From Scandinavium manionii (GTDB lineage Bacteria; Pseudomonadota; Gammaproteobacteria; Enterobacterales; Enterobacteriaceae), in NCBI RefSeq assembly GCF_024764775.1, contig NZ_JALIGC010000040.1, positions 186,001 through 250,000 of the forward strand: a DNA stretch of 64,000 nucleotides, given 5' to 3'. A program made the position numbers and the translations under genes. The first letter of the stretch is position 1; every line of letters starts with the position of its first letter. The notes under the pieces were generated by a model. The model ran no database searches and had not been told where the DNA came from. It was given only the letters and a program-made list of their open reading frames with translations. Positions 23,348 to 30,698 of this stretch are shown piece after piece.

Positions 23348-24613
23348 ATGGCGCTTACCTTTACCCGTTCAACCCTGCCTGCCGATCACAAAGCGGCTAT
23401 CCGTGAAATGAAAAAAGCACTGCGCGCGCAAATTGGCGACGTGCAGGCGGTATTCGACCAGCTCACAGCACACATCGAAGCCCGCGTGGCAGAGATCGAT
23501 GCCCTGAAAGCCGCCGGGAACCCCGTCTGGCCAGTGTTGGCCTATAGCGACCTTGCCAGCGGTAAGGTGACGGAGGCCCAGCGCGAGGAAATCAAACGTC
23601 GCGGCTGCGCGGTGATTAAAGGGCAATTCTCGCGCGAGCAGGCGCTGGACTGGGATCGTTCGATGCTCGACTATCTCGATCGCAATCACTTTGACGCGGT
23701 GTACAAAGGGCCTGGCGATAACTTCTTCGGCACCCTGACCGCGTCACGCCCGGAGATCTATCCGATCTACTGGTCACAGGCGCAAATGCAGGCGCGCCAG
23801 AGCAATGAAATGGCCGCGGTGCAGTCTTTCCTGAATCGTCTGTGGCGTTTTGAGAGTGAAGGCAAACAGTGGTTCAACCCGGACGTGAGTGTCATTTATC
23901 CGGACCGCATTCGCCGTCGCCCGCCGGGAACCACCTCGAAAGGCCTCGGCGCACATACCGATTCCGGGGCGCTGGAACGCTGGCTGCTTCCTGCTTATCA
24001 GCAGGTTTTCGCCAACGTGTTTAACGGCGACTTCACGAATTTCGATCCGTGGGATGCCGCACACCGTACGGAGGTTGAAGAGTACACCGTGGAGAACACC
24101 ACTAAGTGTTCGGTATTCCGTACCTTCCAGGGCTGGACCGCGCTGTCAGAGATGATCCCGGATCAAGGCCTGCTGCACGTGGTGCCAATCCCAGAAGCGA
24201 TGGCGTACGTTCTGCTGCGTCCGCTGCTGGACGATGTGCCAGAAGATGAGCTGTGCGGCGTAGCACCTGGCCGCGTGCTGCCGATTTCCGAGCAGTGGCA
24301 CCCGCAGCTGATCAAAGCGCAGACCTCCATTCCCGCGCTGGAACCGGGGGATTCCGTGTGGTGGCACTGCGACGTTATACACTCTGTGGCACCTGTGACC
24401 GAGCAACAGGGCTGGGGCAACGTGATGTACATCCCGGCGGCCCCGATGTGCGATAAAAACCGGGCCTACGCGCAGAAGGTGAAAGTCGCGCTGGAATATG
24501 GCGCATCGCCGGGCGACTTCCCCCGCGAAGATTATGAAGCCACGTGGGAAGACCGCTTTACCCTCGGCGATCTGAACATTCACGGAAAACGCGCGTTGGG
24601 AATGGAGATTTAA
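23348..24613 (+). CDS. ybiU: DUF1479 protein YbiU, probable Fe(II)-dependent oxygenase fold
   Basis: Cytosolic protein of 421 residues, the same length as E. coli YbiU, whose function is unknown. The family has a cupin-like fold related to Fe(II)/2-oxoglutarate oxygenases. A candidate metal triad is His and Asp in GAHTDSGALERW plus His in WWHCDVIHSVAPV. Other blocks are VIYPDRIRRRPPGTTSKGLG and NTTKCSVFRTFQGWTALSEM. GAGAGGTC precedes the ATG. It stands alone with its own operator-like palindrome. Its stop overlaps the stop of the LacI-type gene, tail to tail. Confidence 0.92.
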   Translation: MALTFTRSTLPADHKAAIREMKKALRAQIGDVQAVFDQLTAHIEARVAEIDALKAAGNPVWPVLAYSDLASGKVTEAQREEIKRRGCAVIKGQFSREQALDWDRSMLDYLDRNHFDAVYKGPGDNFFGTLTASRPEIYPIYWSQAQMQARQSNEMAAVQSFLNRLWRFESEGKQWFNPDVSVIYPDRIRRRPPGTTSKGLGAHTDSGALERWLLPAYQQVFANVFNGDFTNFDPWDAAHRTEVEEYTVENTTKCSVFRTFQGWTALSEMIPDQGLLHVVPIPEAMAYVLLRPLLDDVPEDELCGVAPGRVLPISEQWHPQLIKAQTSIPALEPGDSVWWHCDVIHSVAPVTEQQGWGNVMYIPAAPMCDKNRAYAQKVKVALEYGASPGDFPREDYEATWEDRFTLGDLNIHGKRALGMEI

Positions 24614-25683
24614 TCGTCGTACAACCCCTCCCGCTCTACGGCGGTACGTCGCGTTCCCGGACGTATCCGCCGCACCGATTCCCGCACCGCCAGGGTGCCA
24701 TGCAGCAACAGCGATCCACACGGCGCTTCCGGGCGAATCAAACGCTGTTGCAGCATCTGCACTGCTTCGGTACCCAGTTCATCGCGCGGCACATGAATCG
24801 CCGTCAGCGGAACGTCCTGGATTGCCGCCAGATTAAAACCGTCGATGCTCATGACTGATACATCTTGCGGCACCCGCAGCCCACGTTTTTGCAGCGCGCT
24901 TATCGTGCCTGCCGCCATAAAATCGCCCCCCACCAGAAATGCCGTCGGCAGCGTTTTGCCTGCCTGCGCATCCAGCCAGGCACCGACTTTTTCCTCGGTT
25001 TCTTTGGCACTGAAGCTCGGCACCGCAATCAAATCGCGTGCATCCTGAAAGCGTAAATTGCCGTTTTTCCACGCTTCACGAATGCCCACCAGTCGCAGCT
25101 CCATGGTGTAGCGCCGCAGACACATGACGTTCACTACCGCGCGGTGGCCCATGTCAAAGAGGTAGCTCGCGGCAAACTGGCCGATCAGCCGGTGATCCGG
25201 CGCAATCGACGGCAGGCGCATTCGTTCATCGCGGCAGTTGATCAGTACGCAGGGCTTGGCGAAATCCACTGCCAGATCGTGAATATGCGGATCGTCAATA
25301 CCGAGCAGAATCGCCGCCTGCGTTTCGCCTTCGTTCATTCGCGCCAGAAACAGGTTGGCGTCGCTGTCGTTCTCCTCCAGCGCGCAATACCGCAGGCGCA
25401 CCTCGTGAGGGGACAGCGCCTTATTGATGCTCTGAATGACACGGTAATAAAAGATATCGGAACGTTCGTCGAAGGCGCGTTGTGGCGCAAACACAATCAG
25501 ACTGTTGAGCAGCATTCTTCCGGCTGCCATGCCATCCATTACGCCCAGTTCTCGGGCGCAGCTCAACACCCGGTCTCGCGCTTTTTCGCTGGTGTTAGCT
25601 TTACCCGCCAGCACCCGGGAAACCGTGCTGGCCGACAGCCCGGTTCGCGTCGCAATTTCAGCGATTTTGAGCTTTTTATCCAT
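24610..25683 (-). CDS. LacI/GalR-family transcriptional regulator
   Basis: Regulator of 357 residues. I chose ATG 25683 (MDKKLKIAEIA) because GGAGGT lies 10 bases before it; the in-frame ATG at 25701 has no such site. Residues 5-25 form the LacI helix-turn-helix (KIAEIATRTGLSASTVSRVLAG), with a truncated hinge near KARDRVLSCARELG. The rest is a periplasmic-binding-protein-like sensor with GHRAVVNVMC, FLVGGDFMAAGTISALQKRGLRVPQDVSVMSIDGF and LTAIHVPRDELG. It is not at this place in E. coli K-12. It is divergent from the ExuT-like/GH31 operon and convergent with ybiU. Palindromes before ybiY, ybiV, ybiU and itself suggest a local regulon. Confidence 0.9.
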   Translation of the reverse strand: MDKKLKIAEIATRTGLSASTVSRVLAGKANTSEKARDRVLSCARELGVMDGMAAGRMLLNSLIVFAPQRAFDERSDIFYYRVIQSINKALSPHEVRLRYCALEENDSDANLFLARMNEGETQAAILLGIDDPHIHDLAVDFAKPCVLINCRDERMRLPSIAPDHRLIGQFAASYLFDMGHRAVVNVMCLRRYTMELRLVGIREAWKNGNLRFQDARDLIAVPSFSAKETEEKVGAWLDAQAGKTLPTAFLVGGDFMAAGTISALQKRGLRVPQDVSVMSIDGFNLAAIQDVPLTAIHVPRDELGTEAVQMLQQRLIRPEAPCGSLLLHGTLAVRESVRRIRPGTRRTAVEREGLYDD

Positions 25684-25700
25684 TCTGTGATCTACCTCCA

Positions 25701-25716
25701 TTTTGCAAATGAAAGA
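25701..25716. promoter_or_regulatory. possible autoregulatory operator of the LacI-type gene
   Basis: TTTTGCAAATGAAAGA agrees with ACTTTCGAATGAAAGA at 12 of 16 positions. The right half-site (AATGAAAGA) is intact and the left is degenerate. It lies 18-33 bases upstream of the regulator start. Confidence 0.4.
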
Positions 25717-25985
25717 ATTTTCACGGGAATTTTCCCCGCTATTTAAGGGGGTAAATAGGTTAAAAAGGAGTATATCCCTTGCTCATGAAAAAACTTGCAT
25801 AAAATGCACTATTGTCGCTCATTTTTCTGCCATACCCTAAATTGGCCTGACAACTTCCATACTAGTTATCCGGAAGATTACCAAAAGAAAACCATTAGGT
25901 TTCAAGAAAATATAAAAGCGGTATGACAACTCTCACACTGAGATGAGTCATCTTTCCCCCTACAAACCGTCTTGTGGAGAATTCT
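25717..25985. other. divergent promoter region, LacI-type gene / transporter operon
   Basis: With the operator above, this makes a 302-base gap. No gene is seen. Symmetrical elements are TGCAT-AAA-ATGCA (25796-25808) and CTTCC/GGAAG flanking ACTAGT near 25855-25876. The full ACTTTC-GAAT-GAAAGT form is not present on the transporter side. Confidence 0.5.
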
Positions 25986-27287
25986 ATGAGCCAAGGTATT
26001 AATAACGATATGACGGCCAGCAAATCGCGCCGCGTAGTGAAAAATCTGCGCTGGTGGGTATTGGTCCTTTTCCTTCTGGGCGTCACCGTTAACTACATTA
26101 CACGCAACTCGTTGGGCATCCTTGCGCCTGAGCTCGAAAAAGAACTCGGGATCAATAGTGCGCAATACTCTTATATTGTCGGCGCGTTCCAGCTCGCCTA
26201 TACCATTTTCCAGCCGCTGTGTGGCTGGTTGATTGACGTTATCGGCCTCAAACTCGGCTTTATGATTTGTGCGACGCTGTGGGCAATCGCCTGTATCGCC
26301 CACGCCGGGGCCGGAAGCTGGCTGCACATGGCGATACTGCGCTTTGGGATGGGCGCGTCAGAGGCGGCAGCCACACCTGCCAATGCCAAAACAATCGGCG
26401 AATGGTTCCCGAAATCTGAACGCCCCGTCGCCGCCGGTTGGGCCGGGGTCGGCTTCTCTATTGGCGCGATGTTAGCCCCGCCTATCATCTACTTTGCTCA
26501 CGCCTCTTTCGGCTGGCAGGGTGCGTTTATGTTTACCGGTTTTCTCGCCCTGGTATGGGTCGCGTTGTGGTGGGTCTTCTACCACAATCCGGAACAACAC
26601 CCGAATCTGAGCAAAGAAGAGCTGGCATTCATTCAGCAGGACAATGAGCCACCGGCCGTTAAGCTGCCATTCCTCAAAGCCTTGGGCAACATCAGTAAAA
26701 ACAAACGCTTCTACGGCATCGCGATCCCGGCCTTTATGGCAGAACCTGCCTGGGCGGTGATGAGTTTCTGGGTGCCGCTGTATCTGGCAAAAACCTACGG
26801 CATGGAACTCAAGCAAATTGCCCTCTTCGCCTGGCTGCCGTTCCTTGCTGCGGACCTCGGCAGCGTCGCCAGCGGCTATTTGACCAAACTGTATGTGCGC
26901 GTGTTCGGCTGCACTCGCATCAATTCCGTGGTCGCCTCCTCCGTTTCCGGCGCGTTCCTGATGCTGTCGCTGGCGATGATGGCGTTCACTACCAATCCCT
27001 ACGTGGCAATTGCCCTGATCTCCATCGGCGGTTTCGGCCACCAGATAATCTCCTGCATGTTGAGCGCCCTGGTGGTTGAGTCATTCGACAAAGGCCAGAT
27101 GGCGACGGTGAACGGCATGCGTGGTTCCGCCGCGTGGATCGCAAGCTTCGTCTTCTCGCTGATTATTGGGGTCACTGCCGACAAAATCGGCTTTAACCCG
27201 CTGTTTATCGCCATGGGGTTCTTCGACCTGATTGGCGCTGTTTTCCTGGTTGCATTTATTGCTGAACGTCGCGCCAAGCGCGCCTGA
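25986..27287 (+). CDS. MFS transporter, ExuT-like anion:cation symporter
   Basis: Major-facilitator permease of 433 residues with about 12 membrane helices. ATG 25986 follows TGGAGA at suitable spacing. It is strongly similar to the hexuronate transporter ExuT, including NYITRNSLGILAPEL, YSYIVGAFQLAYTIFQPLCGWLIDVIGLK-type helices 1-2 (GAFQLAYTIFQPLCGW) and RFGMGASEAAATPANAKTIGEWFP. In this family the substrate is usually a sugar acid or its derivative. Eight bases or so after its stop lies the GH31 gene, with AGGT as ribosome site, so the pair is one operon. A glycoside or uronide taken up here and cleaved in the cytosol is the simplest reading. Confidence 0.88.
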   Translation: MSQGINNDMTASKSRRVVKNLRWWVLVLFLLGVTVNYITRNSLGILAPELEKELGINSAQYSYIVGAFQLAYTIFQPLCGWLIDVIGLKLGFMICATLWAIACIAHAGAGSWLHMAILRFGMGASEAAATPANAKTIGEWFPKSERPVAAGWAGVGFSIGAMLAPPIIYFAHASFGWQGAFMFTGFLALVWVALWWVFYHNPEQHPNLSKEELAFIQQDNEPPAVKLPFLKALGNISKNKRFYGIAIPAFMAEPAWAVMSFWVPLYLAKTYGMELKQIALFAWLPFLAADLGSVASGYLTKLYVRVFGCTRINSVVASSVSGAFLMLSLAMMAFTTNPYVAIALISIGGFGHQIISCMLSALVVESFDKGQMATVNGMRGSAAWIASFVFSLIIGVTADKIGFNPLFIAMGFFDLIGAVFLVAFIAERRAKRA

Positions 27288-27304
27288 TAACAGGTTTGAT
27301 TATT

Positions 27305-29671
27305 ATGAAAACGCTTAAACACTGGACATTCGAAAAACAATCCGCTCATCACGTTGAGCTGCTGGTCGACGGGCAACACACCCTGGGCCTGTACATGCTG
27401 GAAGAAAATCTGTTCCGCGTACTGCTCAAACGTCAGGGTAAACTGGCCCTTGATAAAACCTGGAGCATTGCGCCTGACCAGGACGTACCGTGGGAAGGCC
27501 GCTCTCGTGAGGATATTTCCGGGTTCAGCCTGCCATCGTGGACACTCGATAAACAGACCGACAAACTGACCATCAGCACCTCACAGCTTCGCGTGACGGT
27601 TCATCAGCCGCTATGGCTCGAGTGGCATTACCGTAATGACACGGGCGAATGGCAATACCTGACCGGCGACCGTCCGACCAGCGCCTATCTGGTGAACGCC
27701 CACGGCGATGGCGTGGCCCACTATCTGAAGCGTCAGAAAGACGAGCGCTTCTACGGCCTCGGCGAAAAATCAGGTGATTTACAGCGCACCGGCAAACGTT
27801 TTGAAATGCGTAACCTCGATGCGATGGGCTATAACGCCGCCAGCACCGACCCACTGTACAAACACATCCCGTTCACCATCACCCGCCGTGATGATGTAAG
27901 CGTCGGCTTGTTCTATGACAACCTGAGCAGCAGCTGGCTTGACCTCGGTAACGAGCTCGACAACTATCACACCGCCTACCGCCGCTGGCAGGCAGAAGCC
28001 GGTGATATCGACTATTACCTGTTCACCGGCAAACGCGTGCTGGATATCACCAAAGCCTTCGTGCGTCTGACCGGGAAAACGCTGTTTGGCCCGAAATGGA
28101 GCCTGGGCTACAGCGGTTCAACCATGCATTACACTGATGCGCCGGATGCGCAAAACCAGCTGATGAACTTTATTCGCCTGTGCGACGAACACGCTATTCC
28201 GTGCGATTCTTTCCAGCTGTCGTCCGGCTACACCTCGATTAATGGCAAGCGCTACGTGTTCAACTGGAATTACGACAAAGTGCCGCAGCCGAAAGTGATG
28301 AGTCAGGCGTTCCATGACGCAGGCCTCAAGCTGGCGGCCAACATTAAGCCGTGCCTGTTGCAGGATCACCCGCGCTATAACGAAGTGGCGGAAAAAGGGT
28401 TGTTCGTGCGTGATTCCGATGCGAATGCGCCAGAACGTTCGGTATTCTGGGACGATGAAGGCTCACATCTCGATTTCACCAATCCGGCGACCGTGGCCTG
28501 GTGGCAGGCAGGTGTGACCAGCCAATTGCTGGAAATGGGCATAGACTCAACCTGGAATGATAACAACGAATACGAAGTGTGGGACGGCGAAGCCCGCTGC
28601 CACGGTTTCGGGAAGGAAATTGCGATCAAGCATGTGCGCCCGGTGATGCCGCTGCTGATGATGCGCGCCTCAATGGAAGCGCAGCAGCGTTTCGCGCCAG
28701 AAAAACGTCCGTACCTGATTTCCCGTTCCGGCTGCGCCGGGATGCAGCGCTACGTACAAACCTGGAGCGGTGACAACCGCACCAACTGGCAGACGCTGCG
28801 CTACAACACCCGCATGGGCGTGGGTATGAGTCTGTCCGGCCTGTTTAACGTCGGTCACGATGTCGGTGGTTTCTCGGGCGATAAGCCCGACGCTGAGCTG
28901 TTCGTGCGCTGGGTGCAAAACGGCGTGATGCATCCGCGCTTTACCATTCATTCGTGGAATGACGACCAGACCGTTAACGAACCGTGGATGTATCCGGGCA
29001 TCACCCCGGCAATTCGTGGCGCGATTGAGCTGCGTTATCGTCTGCTGCCGTATCTCTACACCCTGCTGTGGCAGGCGCACGCCGACGACGAGCCGATGCT
29101 GCGCCCGACGTTCCTCGATCACGAACACGATGCGCAGACCTTTGAAGAGTGCGATGACTTTATGCTGGGCCGCGACCTGCTGGTTGCAAGCGTTGTTGAA
29201 GAAGGTCAGCGTCAGCGTGCACTCTGGCTACCTGACAACGAAACCGGTTGGTACGATTTCTACACCGGTGAGTGGTTCTCCGGGGGGCAGCAGATTACCG
29301 TCGATGCGCCGCTGGAAAAACTGCCGCTACTTGTGCGCGCAGGTGCAGGTTTACCGCTGAGCGATCGCATTAAACATGTTAAGCCAGAAACCGACACCAG
29401 CCGCGAGCTGAAACTGTTCCCGCTGAAAGGTGTGGGCCGCGACCGCGGTATGTTGTTTGAAGATGACGGCGAAACCTGGGGCTATAAAGAGGGCAACGCA
29501 CTGTGGCTGGAGTGGGAAATGGAATGCTCCGCCAGCACCATCAATTTGACGTTCAATCCGCGCGGGGATTACCGCCCGGCATGGCAAGCCTTGCAGGTGA
29601 CTTTACCGGCGGGCGAAAAACGTCAGTTGCGGATTAACGGCGAAGCCGTCAGCGAGTGGCGTCTGATGTAA
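27305..29671 (+). CDS. glycoside hydrolase family 31 (alpha-glucosidase/xylosidase type)
   Basis: Cytosolic GH31 enzyme of 788 residues; no signal peptide. The retaining nucleophile is Asp419 in STWNDNNEYE, the place of WxDMNE in most relatives. The acid/base is Asp490 in TWSGDNRTNW. Other landmarks are the N-terminal beta-sandwich with FYGLGEKSGD, KWSLGYSGSTMHY, LISRSGCAGMQRY and GHDVGGFSGDKPDAELFVRW. The family acts on alpha-linked gluco- or xylosides; the exact substrate cannot be read. The start ATG 27305 is preferred over an upstream TTG. It follows the ExuT-like transporter and ends before a clear terminator. Confidence 0.9.
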   Translation: MKTLKHWTFEKQSAHHVELLVDGQHTLGLYMLEENLFRVLLKRQGKLALDKTWSIAPDQDVPWEGRSREDISGFSLPSWTLDKQTDKLTISTSQLRVTVHQPLWLEWHYRNDTGEWQYLTGDRPTSAYLVNAHGDGVAHYLKRQKDERFYGLGEKSGDLQRTGKRFEMRNLDAMGYNAASTDPLYKHIPFTITRRDDVSVGLFYDNLSSSWLDLGNELDNYHTAYRRWQAEAGDIDYYLFTGKRVLDITKAFVRLTGKTLFGPKWSLGYSGSTMHYTDAPDAQNQLMNFIRLCDEHAIPCDSFQLSSGYTSINGKRYVFNWNYDKVPQPKVMSQAFHDAGLKLAANIKPCLLQDHPRYNEVAEKGLFVRDSDANAPERSVFWDDEGSHLDFTNPATVAWWQAGVTSQLLEMGIDSTWNDNNEYEVWDGEARCHGFGKEIAIKHVRPVMPLLMMRASMEAQQRFAPEKRPYLISRSGCAGMQRYVQTWSGDNRTNWQTLRYNTRMGVGMSLSGLFNVGHDVGGFSGDKPDAELFVRWVQNGVMHPRFTIHSWNDDQTVNEPWMYPGITPAIRGAIELRYRLLPYLYTLLWQAHADDEPMLRPTFLDHEHDAQTFEECDDFMLGRDLLVASVVEEGQRQRALWLPDNETGWYDFYTGEWFSGGQQITVDAPLEKLPLLVRAGAGLPLSDRIKHVKPETDTSRELKLFPLKGVGRDRGMLFEDDGETWGYKEGNALWLEWEMECSASTINLTFNPRGDYRPAWQALQVTLPAGEKRQLRINGEAVSEWRLM

Positions 29672-29733
29672 TCTTTGCGAGGCCGCTCCCACCCGGGAAC
29701 GACGGTGTAAAGCATGTCTATCTGTAACAAAGT

Positions 29734-29766
29734 ACGCCACGGGTGTAATCACTCGTGGCGTTTTTT
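29734..29766 (+). terminator. intrinsic terminator after the GH31 gene
   Basis: ACGCCACG and CGTGGCGT form a perfect 8-bp stem around GGTGTAATCACT, followed by TTTTTT. Confidence 0.85.
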
Positions 29767-29816
29767 ATGCGCCGGTTATAACGTAAGAGTGCCCTTCCCC
29801 TAGCGGAATTAATACA

Positions 29817-30059
29817 ATGAAAGTACTGGCTGCTGTTGTTGTTGCATTAACTCTCTGTTCCACCAGCGCGATGGCATTTCAGGAAAAGCCTTCGCCTGAA
29901 ATCGCTGCGACGTCGGGTACAACGAAACCCACGGCCATCAGTCGTTTTTCTGGCGATGATAACGACGGTACGATTGTCCAGGCTTACGGGCCGGGAACCT
30001 TCACCAGCGCGCCGACAACCAGCAACGGTTATCCCGTTCCTGTGCCTCATCATCACTAA
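29817..30059 (+). CDS. small secreted protein of unknown function
   Basis: An 80-residue protein that I do not recognise. Residues 1-20 (MKVLAAVVVALTLCSTSAMA) form a clear Sec signal peptide with an AMA/F cleavage site, leaving a 60-residue periplasmic or secreted chain. The mature part has no Cys, is rich in Thr, Ser, Gly and Pro, has an acidic patch FSGDDNDGT and ends PVPVPHHH. The terminal histidines could bind metal. It has its own spacing after the GH31 terminator and is followed by a strong hairpin, so it is a single-gene unit. It is absent from the E. coli K-12 locus. Confidence 0.7.
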   Translation: MKVLAAVVVALTLCSTSAMAFQEKPSPEIAATSGTTKPTAISRFSGDDNDGTIVQAYGPGTFTSAPTTSNGYPVPVPHHH

Positions 30060-30069
30060 ATATCGTTCG

Positions 30070-30098
30070 CCATACCCTGCCACGGCAGGGTATGTTTA
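30070..30098 (+). terminator. intrinsic terminator after the small secreted protein gene
   Basis: CATACCCTGC and GCAGGGTATG pair perfectly over 10 bp with loop CACG, followed by TTTATTT. Confidence 0.75.
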
Positions 30099-30100
30099 TT

Positions 30101-30175
30101 TCACACCGCAGCAATCAGAAACCCTATCAGTACACAGTACAGCGTCAAATTCAGCAGGGTCAGAACGATAATCAT
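30101..30175 (-). CDS. 24-residue hydrophobic membrane peptide
   Basis: A short frame reads leftward from ATG 30173-30175 to TGA 30101-30103. It encodes 24 residues, nearly all hydrophobic (begins MIIVLTLLNLTLY and ends GFLIAAV), enough for one transmembrane helix and no charged residue. GGAGAGG stands about 7 bases before the ATG, which makes translation credible. It lies 32 bases downstream of the membrane protein at 30208-30522 on the same strand. I do not recognise it; a small membrane regulator of its neighbour or a toxin-like peptide are both possible. Confidence 0.55.
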   Translation of the reverse strand: MIIVLTLLNLTLYCVLIGFLIAAV

Positions 30176-30207
30176 CGCAGTACCTCTCCGGTCAGGTCAC
30201 CCGGTTT

Positions 30208-30522
30208 TTAATTGTTAGCCATCATCAAGCGAATAAAAGCCAGTACGGCGACGCTACAGATAATCCAGTTACGGATGCCGGTCAGGAGCGCGACCCGCTG
30301 TTGAAGGTTGGCCTGTGCACTCCGTCGACGGCTGTGCGACAGACATTCCTGGATGACATCGTTGCGGGTGATATTGCGCAGCACTTTGTTGCCAATAACC
30401 TGCTCCTGCGCGTCCATGTCGGTCACGCTTATCGTCACATAGTAAACCTGCGCAGTTTCCCGCACGTGGTAACGATAGAGGGTTGTTTCGGCCCCGCTTG
30501 TATAAAACGAAAACTCTCTCAT
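30208..30522 (-). CDS. small protein with C-terminal membrane helix, unknown function
   Basis: A 104-residue protein that I do not recognise. I chose ATG 30520-30522 (MREFSFYTSG) because GGAGGGG lies just before it; the longer frame upstream has no site. The N-terminal 55 or so residues look like a small beta-rich domain (TTLYRYHVRETAQVYYVTIS). Next comes a basic stretch with SHSRRRSAQANLQQR, and then one transmembrane helix WIICSVAVLAFIRLM ending with ANN. It would be anchored with most of its mass in the cytosol. A tiny hydrophobic ORF follows in the same direction. Confidence 0.65.
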   Translation of the reverse strand: MREFSFYTSGAETTLYRYHVRETAQVYYVTISVTDMDAQEQVIGNKVLRNITRNDVIQECLSHSRRRSAQANLQQRVALLTGIRNWIICSVAVLAFIRLMMANN

Positions 30523-30658
30523 AGCCCCTCCTGCAACTGAAAATTCAGCCGCTATTTCTCCATATAATTGTGCAGAAATAATGGCGAGATTATGGGTTCG
30601 GAGAGTTGTTGCAGAAAGGTTGATAAAAGTGGACGGCGCGTATTGCCGAAGAAGGGAG

Positions 30659-30690
30659 AAAAACACCCCGGCGACAGGCGCGCCGGGGTG
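30659..30690 (-). terminator. intrinsic terminator of ybiT
   Basis: CACCCCGGCG and CGCCGGGGTG form a 10-bp GC-rich stem; on the minus strand five Ts follow. It ends 8 bases after the ybiT stop. Confidence 0.85.
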
Positions 30691-30698
30691 ACTGATGC

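Noticed and set aside
25783..25800. Five-codon frame MKKLA upstream of the transporter
   Set aside because: The Shine-Dalgarno-like AGGAG is too far from the ATG and the peptide is trivially short.
25796..25808. TGCAT-AAA-ATGCA as an operator of the transporter operon
   Set aside because: Arms of 5 bp are expected by chance in AT-rich DNA, and it does not resemble the motif shared by the other genes.
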